Shown: positions 46,640-57,500 of the stretch, piece after piece
Position numbering within the stretch: position 1 is the stretch's first letter
How the letters are laid out: every line of letters starts with the position of its first letter
DNA from: Rhodosporidiobolus odoratus
Lineage: Eukaryota; Basidiomycota; Microbotryomycetes; Sporidiobolales; Sporidiobolaceae
Length of the DNA stretch: 64,000 nucleotides
Direction of reading: 5' to 3'
NCBI GenBank assembly: GCA_034387635.1
Contig: JAOANU010000005.1
Span: 248,001-312,000, forward strand
The notes under the pieces: generated by a model
Database searches by the model: none
Seen by the model: the letters and a program-made list of their open reading frames with translations, nothing else
Told to the model about the DNA's origin: nothing
Translations under genes and position numbers: made by a program

Positions 46640-48470
46640 ATGTCGGGCCACACTCAACCCCCACCCACCTCGGCAACCGGTAAACGAATGGTCAAGGTCA
46701 AACGGAGACCCGCCAGGAAACAACAAGCGGCAGAGAAAAAACAACTCGAACAAACTGGTCAGACCTACAACGTTTGGTACCACAAGTGGGTCAGTCGGCC
46801 TTTCGTCTCCCACCTCCCGGAACTCCCGCCTGGCGTGGCTGTCTACATCGAACGCGCTTGGGACATCGCTGCTGTGGGCGCGCGTCAAAGGACAGAGGAA
46901 CAAGCGTCCAGCATATTGACTGACTTTCCTTTCCTTTCCTTTCTCTCTGTCCCTTGCCCTCCCTCGTCGTCCTTGCCTACCGTCTCGCCGCTCGTCGTCG
47001 CTTTCGTCCTAACTCCCGCTGTAATCATAGGCTGGAGGGGACAAGTACGATTCCTACAATAATCAGGAAAAGTCGTCCACTCGAGTCAACATCAAGTTGG
47101 ACCAAGGCTACACTCGGGCTGATGGGGATGGGACCCAGTACGTGTGCATGTTCTTCGCGAGGGGCTGCTGCCCGTTAGGGTGCGTTCTATTCCTTGTCCC
47201 GCCTTGAAGCCGCCCGCGCTTCCCCGTTTCTCCAATGGAGTTCTCCTCGCGCGTTGCTGAAGGTTTCCTGTTTGGCCATACTCCACCTGCAACAGCCACG
47301 AATGCTCCTACCTGCATCGCCTCCCTTCCTCAACCCACCGTCTTCCCGATGCCGCCCTCGACGTCTTTGGCCGTGAGAAGCACTCTGGATACAGGGACGA
47401 CATGGGCGGCGTGGGTTCCTTCAATCGTCAGAACAGGACGTTGTATGTTGGAAAGCTCAGGGAAACGAGGAACACGGCCGAGGTTGTCGAGAGTCATTTC
47501 GAAGAATTTGGGGAGATTGAGAGGAGTGAGTTTGTCGTCTCTTTGCCTTCTGTCCGGTTCTACTCCTATTCCTTCTCTCGGCGGTTTCGCGAGCTTACGC
47601 CAGTGTACGGGATCAAGACTGACACCGTTCCTCCTCTTCCCCCTCTTCGGTCGCGCCTGCCACTTCGGCATTCTAAGTCAAAATCCTTACCAACCGCGGC
47701 GTCGCCTTCGTTACCTACGTCTTAGAGTTGAACGCCCAATTTGCCAAAGAAGCCATGATGCACCAGAGCCTAGACAGTGACGAGGTGTTGAACGTTCGGT
47801 TAGTCCTCTTTCACCTTCCCCTCCCTCCCTCGCTCCTTCCAGCCCGACTCACCCTCCTTTGCCTCGTTCCGCCTTCCGCCCCTCTTCTTCCTCAATCCTC
47901 ACGCCACGTTCTACGTCGAACCCTGCTTCACTTCGCTGCGCTTCACTCGACCTATCTGGAAACAGCTGGGCAACCGAAGATCCTAACCCAGTAGCAGCTC
48001 GACAAGAAGCTGCCCGACTCGTCAATCAGGGAGAAGAAGGCATCGCCGCCTCGTTGACCAAGAACCCGGATTTTGTCAAGAGAGTTAGGGAATTGGATGA
48101 GCTTGAGGGGATTGTTGAGCCGCTACCGGAACTTGAAGAGCAGGTGGAGCAGGAACAGGAGCAGGAACAAGATGGAGAAGGAGGGAGGGAGACGAAGAGG
48201 GCGAGGATCGAACCCCCTTCTGCTTCTCCTTCCCAATCGCCGCAAGAGGGAGGAGCGTCGGCAACTGCATCACCAGCAACCGCAGTGGCGGCGCCGAGCG
48301 GGATTCTCTCGGCTCATGCGGTCGACTCGCTCAAGTTCATGGCGGCGTTGAGGGAACAACGACAGGCTTCGTCGTCGGGAGACAAGGTACAGGTTCCGGT
48401 GGCGAAGAAGCCGACTTCAGCAGCGAGTGCGTTGGGAGCGTTGGCGGATTATGGGAGTGATAGTGATTGA
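46640..48470 (+). CDS. CWC2: Pre-mRNA splicing factor Cwc2
   Basis: Component of the Prp19-associated complex that contacts U6 snRNA near the spliceosome's catalytic centre. The ATG at 46640 begins MSGHTQPPPTSATGKR. The Torus part has QTYNVWYHKW and DKYDSYNNQEKSSTRVN. The CCCH finger is CMFFARGCCPLG continuing after an intron as HECSYLHRLP. The RRM starts RTLYVGKLRETRNTAEVV, with SHFEEFGEIER, then KILTNRGVAFVTYV, and NVRWATEDPNP after the last intron. The C-terminus has a Glu/Gln run and ends SALGALADYGSDSD at 48470. Domain order is exactly that of Cwc2/RBM22-type proteins; the short length points to Cwc2. About five introns. Confidence 0.93.
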
Positions 48471-49124
48471 ACTCAGGTAGCGAATGGTAGCGGAGACGAT
48501 GCGGCAACTGACTTGGGTTATCCCAGTGAGGCCATTGCGCGTGATCTCGCAGGGTGAGCGTGAGAGTCCGCTCTAACCGTGACTATCTGTATCGAGAGCG
48601 TATTCTCCTGGCTTTCTGTCGTTTGTCGGTATTCATCCGCGCTGCGTATTCTGCTTTGCTGCAGAAGTTTCTCGTTGTCCCCGCCCTTCCTCTACCCTTC
48701 TTTGCCCTATGCAGACCTGACTCGGAATATTCCCTTGACGAGGGATCGAATGTTCTTGGCGCACATGGTATATGTGGTCTGTAAATGTGTTCCGGAGCTC
48801 ACATCGCTCGATCTCGTGACCTTCTCAAATCTGAACATCAAGCTCCTGCCTGCTTCTGCAAGCTACACAGACTTGCCAAGGTCTCAGGTAGGCCGCAATG
48901 AAGGACATGGTGCAACAGGTTGTCAATATTTACAGCTCAAAAGACGTCATGCAGAGTGTCCGGAAGGTTGATTCTGCATTTTCTTCTCTCTTTTCTCCGC
49001 AACTAGTAGATAGTGAGATGGAGCACATAATGACGCAAGGTTGAACAGATCCTACATCCCAAGGCTCACTCGGTACCCCATGCCCCTCCCATTTCTTGCA
49101 TCCTCCCCCCTCCCAATCGCTTTT
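48471..49124. other. Intergenic with an orphan LRR-like frame
   Basis: A plus-strand frame at about 48700-48900 reads LTRDRMFLAHMVYVVC, VPELTSLDLVTFSNL and LLPASASYTDLP, which resembles the leucine-rich part of fungal F-box proteins. It has no F-box and no obvious start, so it may be a relic. A reverse TGAGAAGGTCA word (48817-48827) lies inside this frame. Confidence 0.4.
48817..48827 (-). repeat. TGAGAAGGTCA word, copy 6
   Basis: Exact 11-bp match on the minus strand in the LRR-like relic. Confidence 0.65.
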
Positions 49125-50967
49125 TCACCTGTGCCAAACTCTCGTAAGATCTATAATCGGAACTGGCCGGATATGGCTGAGAGGATGTCTGGGTAGAAGA
49201 AGACGGGTGTGCAGGGGCGTGATAGGCAGGGGGATGTTGAGGGTGGAATGCAAGCTCAGAGCTGGCCGGAGGATTGTGGCTTCGAACGAGAGAGACGACA
49301 GTGTAGTTCGCGAGGCCCAGGCAGAGATCTGCAAGAGGCTATGGGGTGTAAGAGCGTGCCTGGTGTCAGCCCAGCTGTTGCTGTGAGGAGAAAAAGAGAC
49401 ACCGCGCAGTGCGGTGTGGCATGTCGCATATCCGGAACCACGGACCTCGAGAGCAATGCATTGGAAGACTCGCGCTGAACTAGGCTGTGTGACGGATGTC
49501 ATCAGCTCAGTAGCAAGTGAGCTCAGTAGCTGTAAGTCAAGGGAAGATATCGAAGTGGGACAAGGAGGAAAGAAGAAGGGCGTACCATTTTATCCTTCCA
49601 TCGGGTGATCTGAATCATGACCTCCTCTACCTCACACAGTAGGGCTAGCCGATCATTCTCTGCCAACAACTTCCAGCCTCCGCAATGTTCGAGACGGCGA
49701 CGGTACTCTGCTACTTCACCCTTAGACTGCTCTTGTGTGAGCAGGCCAGCATGTTGAGCCTGCCGCAGCATATATAGAATGGCAGACCAGAACATCTCCT
49801 CGGTGGGGGAGGTACCGTGCTGAAGGGGTAAAGGTGGCGTGGCATTCAGAATGGCCGAGGCTCCACCTATGATCGGCTGCACAAGGAGCTCAGGGCTACT
49901 CCAACAGCTTAGATGGAAAGGACATACCTGAATAGGAGGATGCTGCTCATTGAAGATAGCGCCGAGGTCGGGCTGTGGAGCAACACCTATAATCAGCGCC
50001 GATTTGCCTATAAAAAAAGACAGCCTTACCTCGGCATCGTTGAAGTATAGAAAGGTCACAAAGGCATTCCAAATCGCCCGTGATAGCCTTTGACGAGTCG
50101 CACGCGGGTATAAGTCCCACTGTGCAGCGGCCGTAGCTGCACCTTTGGCCAAGTCGGCTGACCAGATGGGCACCGATCCGGCACCGCTGTGCCGTTCCCC
50201 AACGCAGTCTGTCAGAACTGCGACAGCAGAATCCCAGGCGCGAGCAGTGTACTGCTGGCTGAGGGGTAGAAGGGGAAACGCTCTCCTCAAGCTGGTGTGC
50301 GGAAGCCGAACAAAGAGAGGGTGCTGAGCAAGGGGTAGGAGGAGGCGAGGGTTGGCCCCTTGGAAGGTAGAGTACTGATTGATGGCATATATTTGCCGCT
50401 GCAGGACCAAGTCTCCGGTGAGCAGGCACCTGCTCCCAGGGCAATCTGGAAAGAGGCGAACCTCATACCACGCAATCTTGTCCACGAGCGGTTGGACCTG
50501 GTTTGGCAAGTACATGTCAGCATTACTGCATAGGTGAGCATTTCTGGGAGGACTTGCCACAAGTGTTGTCATTTGGTTGGCCAAGTCGCAATGAGAAGCG
50601 TTCCCGAGAATCATCATGAACAGGCCACGCAAACTGGTAGGTAACGTCTCCCACCGCGCCTCGTCGACGGTCTCCAGTAGATGGTTGGAGTCTTGCAGTA
50701 CCACCTTGGCCGCGTTGATCCCGCTTCGAGATACCGTGACCTGGTGAAGCAAGTGCACCCGCTTGCGAAAGTCGGCGTATGTGAACTGGAGCCGAACTGG
50801 GGCGATAGCAGTATACATGCCGCCGACGGATGGTGTACTGGCTGAAGGCTGAGGTGGGCGGAAGCCGCACTCCTGTACGCCGCTGTACAACCGCTGTGCG
50901 CGGTGTCATCGATATCGATAGGAGGGTGCCAAGCTCCGTGGAGGTTGACAACGTTGACGGTGCACAT
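49125..50967 (-). CDS. Uncharacterised multi-exon gene, tRNA-Val-associated family
   Basis: Not recognised. The main frame runs leftwards from ATG 50818 (MYTAIAPVRLQFTYADFRKRVHLLHQV) for over 400 codons. Clean introns at 49985-50027 (NDAE joined to GVAPQPDLG) and 49877-49927 (PPIQ joined to PIIGGAS), plus a likely third after RWKDKM, support a real gene. The text is mixed alpha-helical (TLPTSLRGLFMMILGNAS, MFWSAILYMLRQAQHAG, EVAEYRRRLEHCGGWKLL) with no signal peptide, catalytic motif or reverse-transcriptase motif that I can see. An upstream exon from ATG 50967 (VVNLHGAWHPP) is suggested because its text is partly kept in the relic at 41459-42106. The ends are uncertain: without the last intron the stop is at 49523. 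It lies divergently next to a tRNA-Val, as the relic does. Confidence 0.5.
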
Positions 50968-51073
50968 GGCGCCGCTTTGACACCGTTGGATCAAGTGCGC
51001 AGAAGCCGAGACGCGTAGAAACAAGAGGCACGGTGTGCAGATCACCGTTTCTCTGTCGCCATCGGCACCGCTT

Positions 51074-51084
51074 CGAGAAGGTCA
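51074..51084 (+). repeat. TGAGAAGGTCA word, copy 7 (one mismatch)
   Basis: CGAGAAGGTCA, 63 bp before tRNA-Val copy 2, in the same position as copy 5. Confidence 0.6.
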
Positions 51085-51147
51085 AGGCATGTCAAAAAAA
51101 AAGTTCAACAGGAATATAGCGCTTGAGCTTGTCTATAAAATACGCAC

Positions 51148-51235
51148 GGCTTGATGGTGTAGTTGGTTATCACGTGCCCTTCACAGTTCTTATTGTTTGC
51201 GGGCAAGGTCGCGAGTTCGAACCTCGCTCGAGTCA
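51148..51235 (+). tRNA. tRNA-Val(CAC) with 14-nt intron, copy 2
   Basis: Mature part identical or nearly so to the copy at 42167, with the same acceptor pairing, A box, anticodon CAC (51182-51184) and B box. The intron (51186-51199) has the same length but a different sequence. TTTT follows at 51240-51243 as a likely Pol III stop. Confidence 0.95.
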
Positions 51236-51780
51236 CGGCGTTTTCTGTTTGCAGACAATGCTTTTGCCACCTACAGCCCCTACAGGCCCTGCTCACATCA
51301 ATCTTTACTTAGCCAGTGCACACTCTTAAACCACGGGGTTGTCCCTTTGTAGACAATCCTTCTGCCGGCCTGCACCTCACTGGAGTCCCTGGGTGCGTTT
51401 TCTGCTTACCTTTTTGACTCTCCTGAAGGCATCCTGCTTACACGGCTCTCCCTGCACAGGCTATCGCCATCAAGAATGCGGCCATCGACGGTCTTCCCTC
51501 TGTCCTTTCGGTCGGTTAGGTGATCTTGCGCAATCAAACACCAAGCAAAGGCTTCACAGAGGGGTCACAGTAGTAAGAGAAGGAAGTCCGGTTTGAGAAG
51601 GTCATCGCTATGTATAGACTGAACTCCCTTCCATGCTATACAGACTACCCGAATCAAAGCTTATCAGCAGCTTCGCTCCGCAGTAGAGAAGCGATGGCCG
51701 GGGAAAAGGGAATCGGAGTGGCATGCAAACGCACCTAGGAAAAACGATTTTTTACCAACTTGACTGATCACGCCCCGCGT
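51236..51780. other. Intergenic: tRNA 3' flank and GS-like 3' flank
   Basis: 51334-51394 matches the flank of the other tRNA-Val, here about 85 bp further from the tRNA. A TGAGAAGGTCA word lies at 51594-51604. No gene seen. Confidence 0.5.
51594..51604 (+). repeat. TGAGAAGGTCA word, copy 8
   Basis: Exact match (13 bp TTTGAGAAGGTCA from 51592) in non-coding DNA. Confidence 0.7.
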
Positions 51781-54420
51781 CTACGCCAACTCGAGGTACC
51801 GCTTCAACTCCCAATCCGTCACCGCTTGCGCAAAGATTTCCCACTCATTGAGCTGTTTCGTCCAACGGACGAGTGATCGGAACAGAAAGAGGAAGAGAGC
51901 GTTTGTCAGTTCGCAATCACCCCACTTGGCAAGAGAGGACAGAGAGCGGTAGAGAGACGTAAGCGGCGCACCCTGGTAGCTCCAAAATGCTCAACAAAGT
52001 TATCCCCCAAAACCTCCCTTGCCAAACTCTCTTTGCTCATGAACCTCTCTGCGGCATCTTTCAGACTCTTCGGAAGTCTCTCGAACTGGGCCACGTTGGA
52101 GGTCGAGGTCGAATTGGGAGAGGAGGCTGGAGAGGTGGATAGAGGAGGTAGAGTCAAAGGGATCTGGTTTTTGATGCCTCGCAGACCGAGGGAGAGGAGG
52201 GAGGCGAAGGTGAAGTAGGGGTTCATCTGCGGGGTTATGACCCAGGATGATCGGTAGGAATAGCAGAGAAGGATCAGGAGACGGCCTCAACAGGGACAAG
52301 GCAAAATAAAAGAGGCTTACATCGGCACCGGGGACGCGCTGCTCATATCGAGTCGGATGAGGATTAGAAACCAGGGATCAGCTTGGCACCTACGGCTGGG
52401 AGTAGTCTAGCGGTACTGCACCCAACAGTTGACGTGCGCCCAGACAGCGCTATGCAGCCGAACAGGATAAAGCGAGATTCGCAGACGCACCACTTCCAAC
52501 CTTGTACTCTCTCTCCCACCCATCGGCGGGCTGATAATCCTCACGCTTGCGACACGAGACTCGAAAGCGTAGGAGACAGAGGTTGGAGCCCAGTAGGATT
52601 CGACCAGGCGTTTATAGCTGCGAAAAGGAACGGTTAGTAGGATATCGGAATGGGAGGAGGAAGGAAACGGACCCGTTGACGGTAGGGACAAGGCAGGGCA
52701 TCTGTTCGCAGAGATGTCATCAGTACACCGATCGTCCAAACCTATGCGACTTCTTCATAGGAGGAGAAGGGCACAGGATCAGCATTGCGGGCGTAGACTC
52801 ACAATATCGGGCAACCCCTCCAAAATCCCCGCCAAGAACCACTCCGCCACCTGACTGATCCTCTTCGTATCCCCATTTGCGGCCCCTTCCCTCCCCTTCT
52901 CCACCTCTCCCTCTTCCACTGCGAACACGTTCCTACCCTCTTTATCCCTCAACGAAATGTGCACATGCCCCGAACACCCCGGTTGATCACCATACGGTTT
53001 TGCCATAAAGGTTGGCGTGACACCGTGTTCGAGACCGGTGAGTCGAGCGGTGTGTTTGAAGAGGAGGGCGTTGTCGGCCATGCGGAGGACGGGTTGGTAG
53101 GCTAGGGCGGATTCGTAGACTCCGGGACCGGTTTCAGTGTGATGACCTGCGCGATTGAGAGGGATGGACAGGAAGAAACGGCAGAAGCGTGAACAACGCG
53201 CGAGGCGAGGAGAAGGTGGAAGGGAACGGAGAGAACAGCATGAGTCGCCAGGTCAAGTGCGCCACAGAAGGACAATCCAGCTCACCCTCGAGGGGAATCC
53301 CGAACTTTGCAGCGTTGTCGTAGAGCGCATGGAAGTAGTCCGAGTTGGCCGCAGGACGTAAGAGAGAGTAGCCATGCATGCCGTGAGTGAGGGGTTCGAG
53401 GTTATGAAAGTCTTTAGCATGGAGCGAGGTGGGGGTCTCGCGGAACTGGAAGAACTCGTACTACACCACGGCGAGGTATGATCGTACGGGAACGGGGATT
53501 GATCGAAAGGTCAGCGGGAGATGGAAGAATAAAGCAGGCAAACGAGTCGAACTCACCTCGGCCCCAGCCATAGCCTCGAACCCCAACTCGCCCAACCCGT
53601 CCACAGCCTTCTTCAGCGTAGCCCTAGGGCACGCGTACAAGCCCTCCTTCGTCTCGGGGTCATGAAACGTAACGAGAAAGAAGGGCAGACTGGGCGAGGA
53701 CGGAGTGCGTCGATACGAATTGAGGTCGATTTTGGCTAAGAGGTCTCGGTAGCCATTTGCGAGGTTGCTGATCTTGAGCTCGTTGGTGTAGGTGCGGTCG
53801 TGTACGTCCCAGCCGAAGACGACGCTGTATGCGAGCCAACGAAGGGGGACAGGATGGAAACGAGGGAAGCGGACACCGGCGTCAGCTGGCCAGTCGAGGT
53901 CTCGATCGTAGACGACGGGATCAGGACAGACCTGCAGTAGCCGAAGCCTACACGTGATTGAGGTCAGCCAGGCCTCAGTCATACAGCAGGCAGTTAGGGA
54001 AAAGCGCACCATCCTTTGCGGCGGAAAAGAACTTGTCTTTGGCCATGAGCTTGCCACGGAGTACGCCATCGACGTCGACGCCTACGCGAACGAGCTTGTG
54101 TCAGATTGGCAGCTCGAATGGCTTGAGCGAGGGGATTGAAAGGCCGCGCTGTCTGTTGGCCGTTAAGAGAAGGGCAGTCGAGGTTGTCGACGAGGTGGCA
54201 GAGTGCGCCCAGGGGATGTGAGCAGGCACCGCGTCACGGCTGATGTCTACTCCCGGTGCGCCCAGACTGTGCCGGGGGTAGATCAAGGCTGCTGAATCTA
54301 AAAAGGAAGCGTGTGGGGAATGCCAATGGGAGAAGCGAAGAGGGACTCGCCTGCGACCTGTACTACCGTGTCATCCTTGAGTAGCTCTGTGATACTTTCT
54401 AGAGTGTACTGTATAGCCAT
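51781..54420 (-). CDS. Glutamine synthetase-like enzyme (FluG/GlnA-III type)
   Basis: ATP-dependent ligase of the glutamine synthetase fold; fungal relatives are thought to act on amines or in development rather than in main ammonia assimilation. From the ATG at 54420: MAIQYTLESITELLKDD and, across an intron, VAGVDVDGVLRGKLMAKDKF (beta-grasp part), VVFGWDVHDRTY, FHDPETKEGLYACPR, AGAEYEFFQFRETP (catalytic Glu pair), MHGYSLLRP, GPGVYESALAYQP, PGCSGHVHISL (metal/ATP His motif), NPYFTFASLLSLGLRGI, and a C-terminal EIFAQAVTDWELKRYLELA with the stop at 51781. The first intron (54082-54350) is long and appears to use a GC donor. Ten or so introns. The family is sure; the substrate is unknown. Confidence 0.9.
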
Positions 54421-54539
54421 GTTCGAGTGCAGATGGGAATTAGATAATACAAACAAGCTGAACTCGAAGCGATTACAATGACGATATCAGACCATTCTTC
54501 CGGCTCCCACTCGACTATGGCCACAGCTGAACGGCTAGA
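54421..54539. promoter_or_regulatory. 119-bp divergent promoter, GS-like/LIG1
   Basis: The closest pair of opposed start codons in the window; untranslated leaders of both genes must fit here. Confidence 0.55.
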
Positions 54540-57500
54540 ATGACAAAGTCAATACCAAATAACACTCTCGACTCGTTCGTCAAGCCATCCCCTAAGAAGC
54601 GCCCTCCTTCTCCCGCTTCTTCCTCAGCTAAATCACCCAACAAACACCCAAAGACTACGCCCAAGCGAACAGCCGGTCCAGCAGATACATCGAGTCAACC
54701 TCCACCTACCCCGATCGGTCATGGCGTAGCTGCACAGGGACAAGTGGAGGAGATGGTGTTGGACGACTCGGATGAGGACGACCTCGTCATCGTAGAGCCT
54801 ACATCGCAATCGAGGACTACAGCAGTCAGCGGAAGTGCAAATCAGAGTCCAGGGAAGCGAACAAAGGACGCCAAACCCCCTGCACCCATCGCCTCGATTT
54901 TTCAGAAGCGCGCCCCACCTTCTCCCGCTCTTGCCGCCGGCCCAGCTTCGCCTTCAGCCAAAGCTACTGGGTCGCCCAAGGCGGTCAAGAGCAAAGCCGA
55001 AGAAGATGTCAAGCCCGATGTCAAACCCTCCCTCAGCTCACCGCGGAAGAATATCGCCATCTTCGACACGGCCTCTGCTTCTTCCTCGGTCGCATCCACC
55101 TCTACCTCCTCAGCCGCCGCAGGCAATACTGCCTCAATCACGGACTATGCTCTGCACAAACCTCTCGATACTCCGCTTTTCTCCTTCGATCCACTTCGCG
55201 ACGTCTCCTTCCCTGCACCTCCGAGTCCAAACTCGACTCCCCAGATCCCCTTCGCCTTCCTGACCACAGCCCTCCTTCTCATCTCCTCGACCAGATCACG
55301 TCTCGCCATCCGCCTGATTCTGACCAACCTTCTCCGGACCATCATCGTTCACTCCCCCACCGCCCTCCTGCCCGTCCTCTACCTCCTCAGCAACCGCATC
55401 GCCCCCTCGTACGAGAAAAGCTCCTCTACCGAACTCGGGGTAGGGTGGCAAGTCCTCTCCAAGGCGATCAAGGAGACGAGCGGCGCCACCCCTCAGAAAC
55501 TAAAACAACTGAGCAACAAGCTGGGAGATCCGGGAGATATTGCGTTCGAGGCGAGTCGGAGTGTCAGGGTATTGGTCAGGCCGAAAGAGTTGACTTGTGA
55601 GGGGGTGTATGCGACTTTAAGGCAGATCGCCAAGCTCAAGGGGTTCGTTTCACTTCCTCCTTCTTGCGATCTCGCCGTTCGACCTTCCTAACTAGCCTTT
55701 TCACGCCCTTCCCTTTCCCACTCTCTCCACATTTTCCCTGCCCTCTTCCCTCATGCCCTCCTCGCACGTCACGCATCGCAGCACCGGCGTGCTCACCCAG
55801 AAAACCTCCCTCGTCAAGAAACTCCTCCTCTCCGCCCAAGGCGAACAAGTTCGTTTCGTCGTCCGAATCCTCGTTGCCAACCTCCGGATCGGGGCCGTTC
55901 GACTTTCTCTCCTCACTGCACTTTCTAGGGCGTTCTGTGTGGCTAAGCCTAGAGAGATGGGAGTGGCGAAGAAGGAAGAAGATACGAAGGAGAGGGAGAA
56001 AGAGAGGACGTTTTGGGTTACGGAAGAGGAGAGAGACGAATTGGCCAAGATCGAAGCGAGGGACGCCGTGATCGCTTCAACCAAAGCCGAGAAGTCCAAC
56101 TCAAACTCCAAGGGAAAAGGAAAAGGCAAAGCCACCTCCAAGACCACCACCACCGCCTACCTCACGAAACCCAAGAAAGACAAAACCGCTCTCGAGTTGC
56201 AGGTTGAGGAGAGGTTTGTCAAGGCGGAACGGACGGTCAGGAGGGTGTATGCGAGGCATCCTAACTTGGGGCATTTGGTCGAGGCGCTTTTGGTGGAAGG
56301 GGGCGCAACAGGCGTGGATGGAGTGGAAGCGAGGCTTGGAGTCAGCGTGGGTGCGTCGTTCTTCTCTGCCTACAGCCTGTACTCGCATTCAGTCGAGGTT
56401 CGAGTTGGAGAGAAAGACTGACAGAAGCGTCGTTCTGAACCCCCCGCATAGGTACCCCGGTCGAACCCATGCTGGGTAGTATCACCCGATCCCTCTCTTC
56501 AATCTTCACCAAACTCTCAAACCGACCTTTCGTCTCTGAACTGAAAGCTGATGGTCAGAGAGGTCAGATCCACGTCTGGGTCTCTTCGACTACTTCTTCC
56601 ACCTCTCCCACCTCTCTTACCCCTCCTGCCTCATCCTCATTCAGTGCGCTGTCCTCCTCCCCCCGACCTCCTGGAGTAGAAGACGGCGCAGGTCTCTTCT
56701 ACAATGGCGAAGAATTGGAAGGGTTGGAGGGGAAGAGAGTGTGGGTCAGGACTTTTAGTAGGCATTTGGAGGATATGACGGATAAGTATCCGGATATTGT
56801 TGGGACTATGGCGGTACGTTGTATCTCTCTCTTTCTACCCTTCCCCTCTTCCTCTTCCATGCCTTCTCCCTCATGGCTAGGCAGAGGAGACGAGACTGAT
56901 GGCTTTCTCATCCTTCTCTCGCCGTTGCGGTCGCGGTTGCGGTCAACAGGGCATCGTTGCTCGCTCCCACAAGGCTGCAGCAATGGCCGCCTCTCCTACC
57001 TCCGAGCCAGGCCAACAGAGCGGCGACCGAGAGAAGCTCGAACCACTTCGCAACTTTGTCCTCGACTCGGAGGTAGTCGCCATTGATCCGCAGACTGGCG
57101 CGTTCAAGACGTTTCAGGAACTTTCTTGTACGTGTCCATCCTTCCTTTCTTCCTTCCACTTCTTGTGAGAGGAGCTGAAGACTGGTGGCGGTTCGCAGAT
57201 CGAAGTAAGAAAGATGTAGAGTTGGGCGATATTAAAGTTAGGGTTGGGATCTTTGCGTTTGATTTGATGTATCTCAACGATGAGGTGAGTTGTCTCGTTC
57301 TGGTCACCGTCCTGGCTCTCCTCTCTCGACCCGACTGCTCTGCGCCTCGTCGCTGGTGATGATTCGTAACTGATCATTTCCACATCTTTTTCTCCCCTTT
57401 CTTCCTTTTCATCTCCACGTCGCCCCGCTTCTTCCCGCTCTTCTCTCGCCCTTCCCTCTTCACCTCCCTCTCACTTTTACGGTCACCGAAACGCACCCCA

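Noticed and set aside
49125..51084. tRNA-targeting retrotransposon as the identity of the unknown gene
   Set aside because: No reverse transcriptase, integrase, protease or zinc-knuckle motif and no terminal repeats are visible; the tRNA association alone is not enough.
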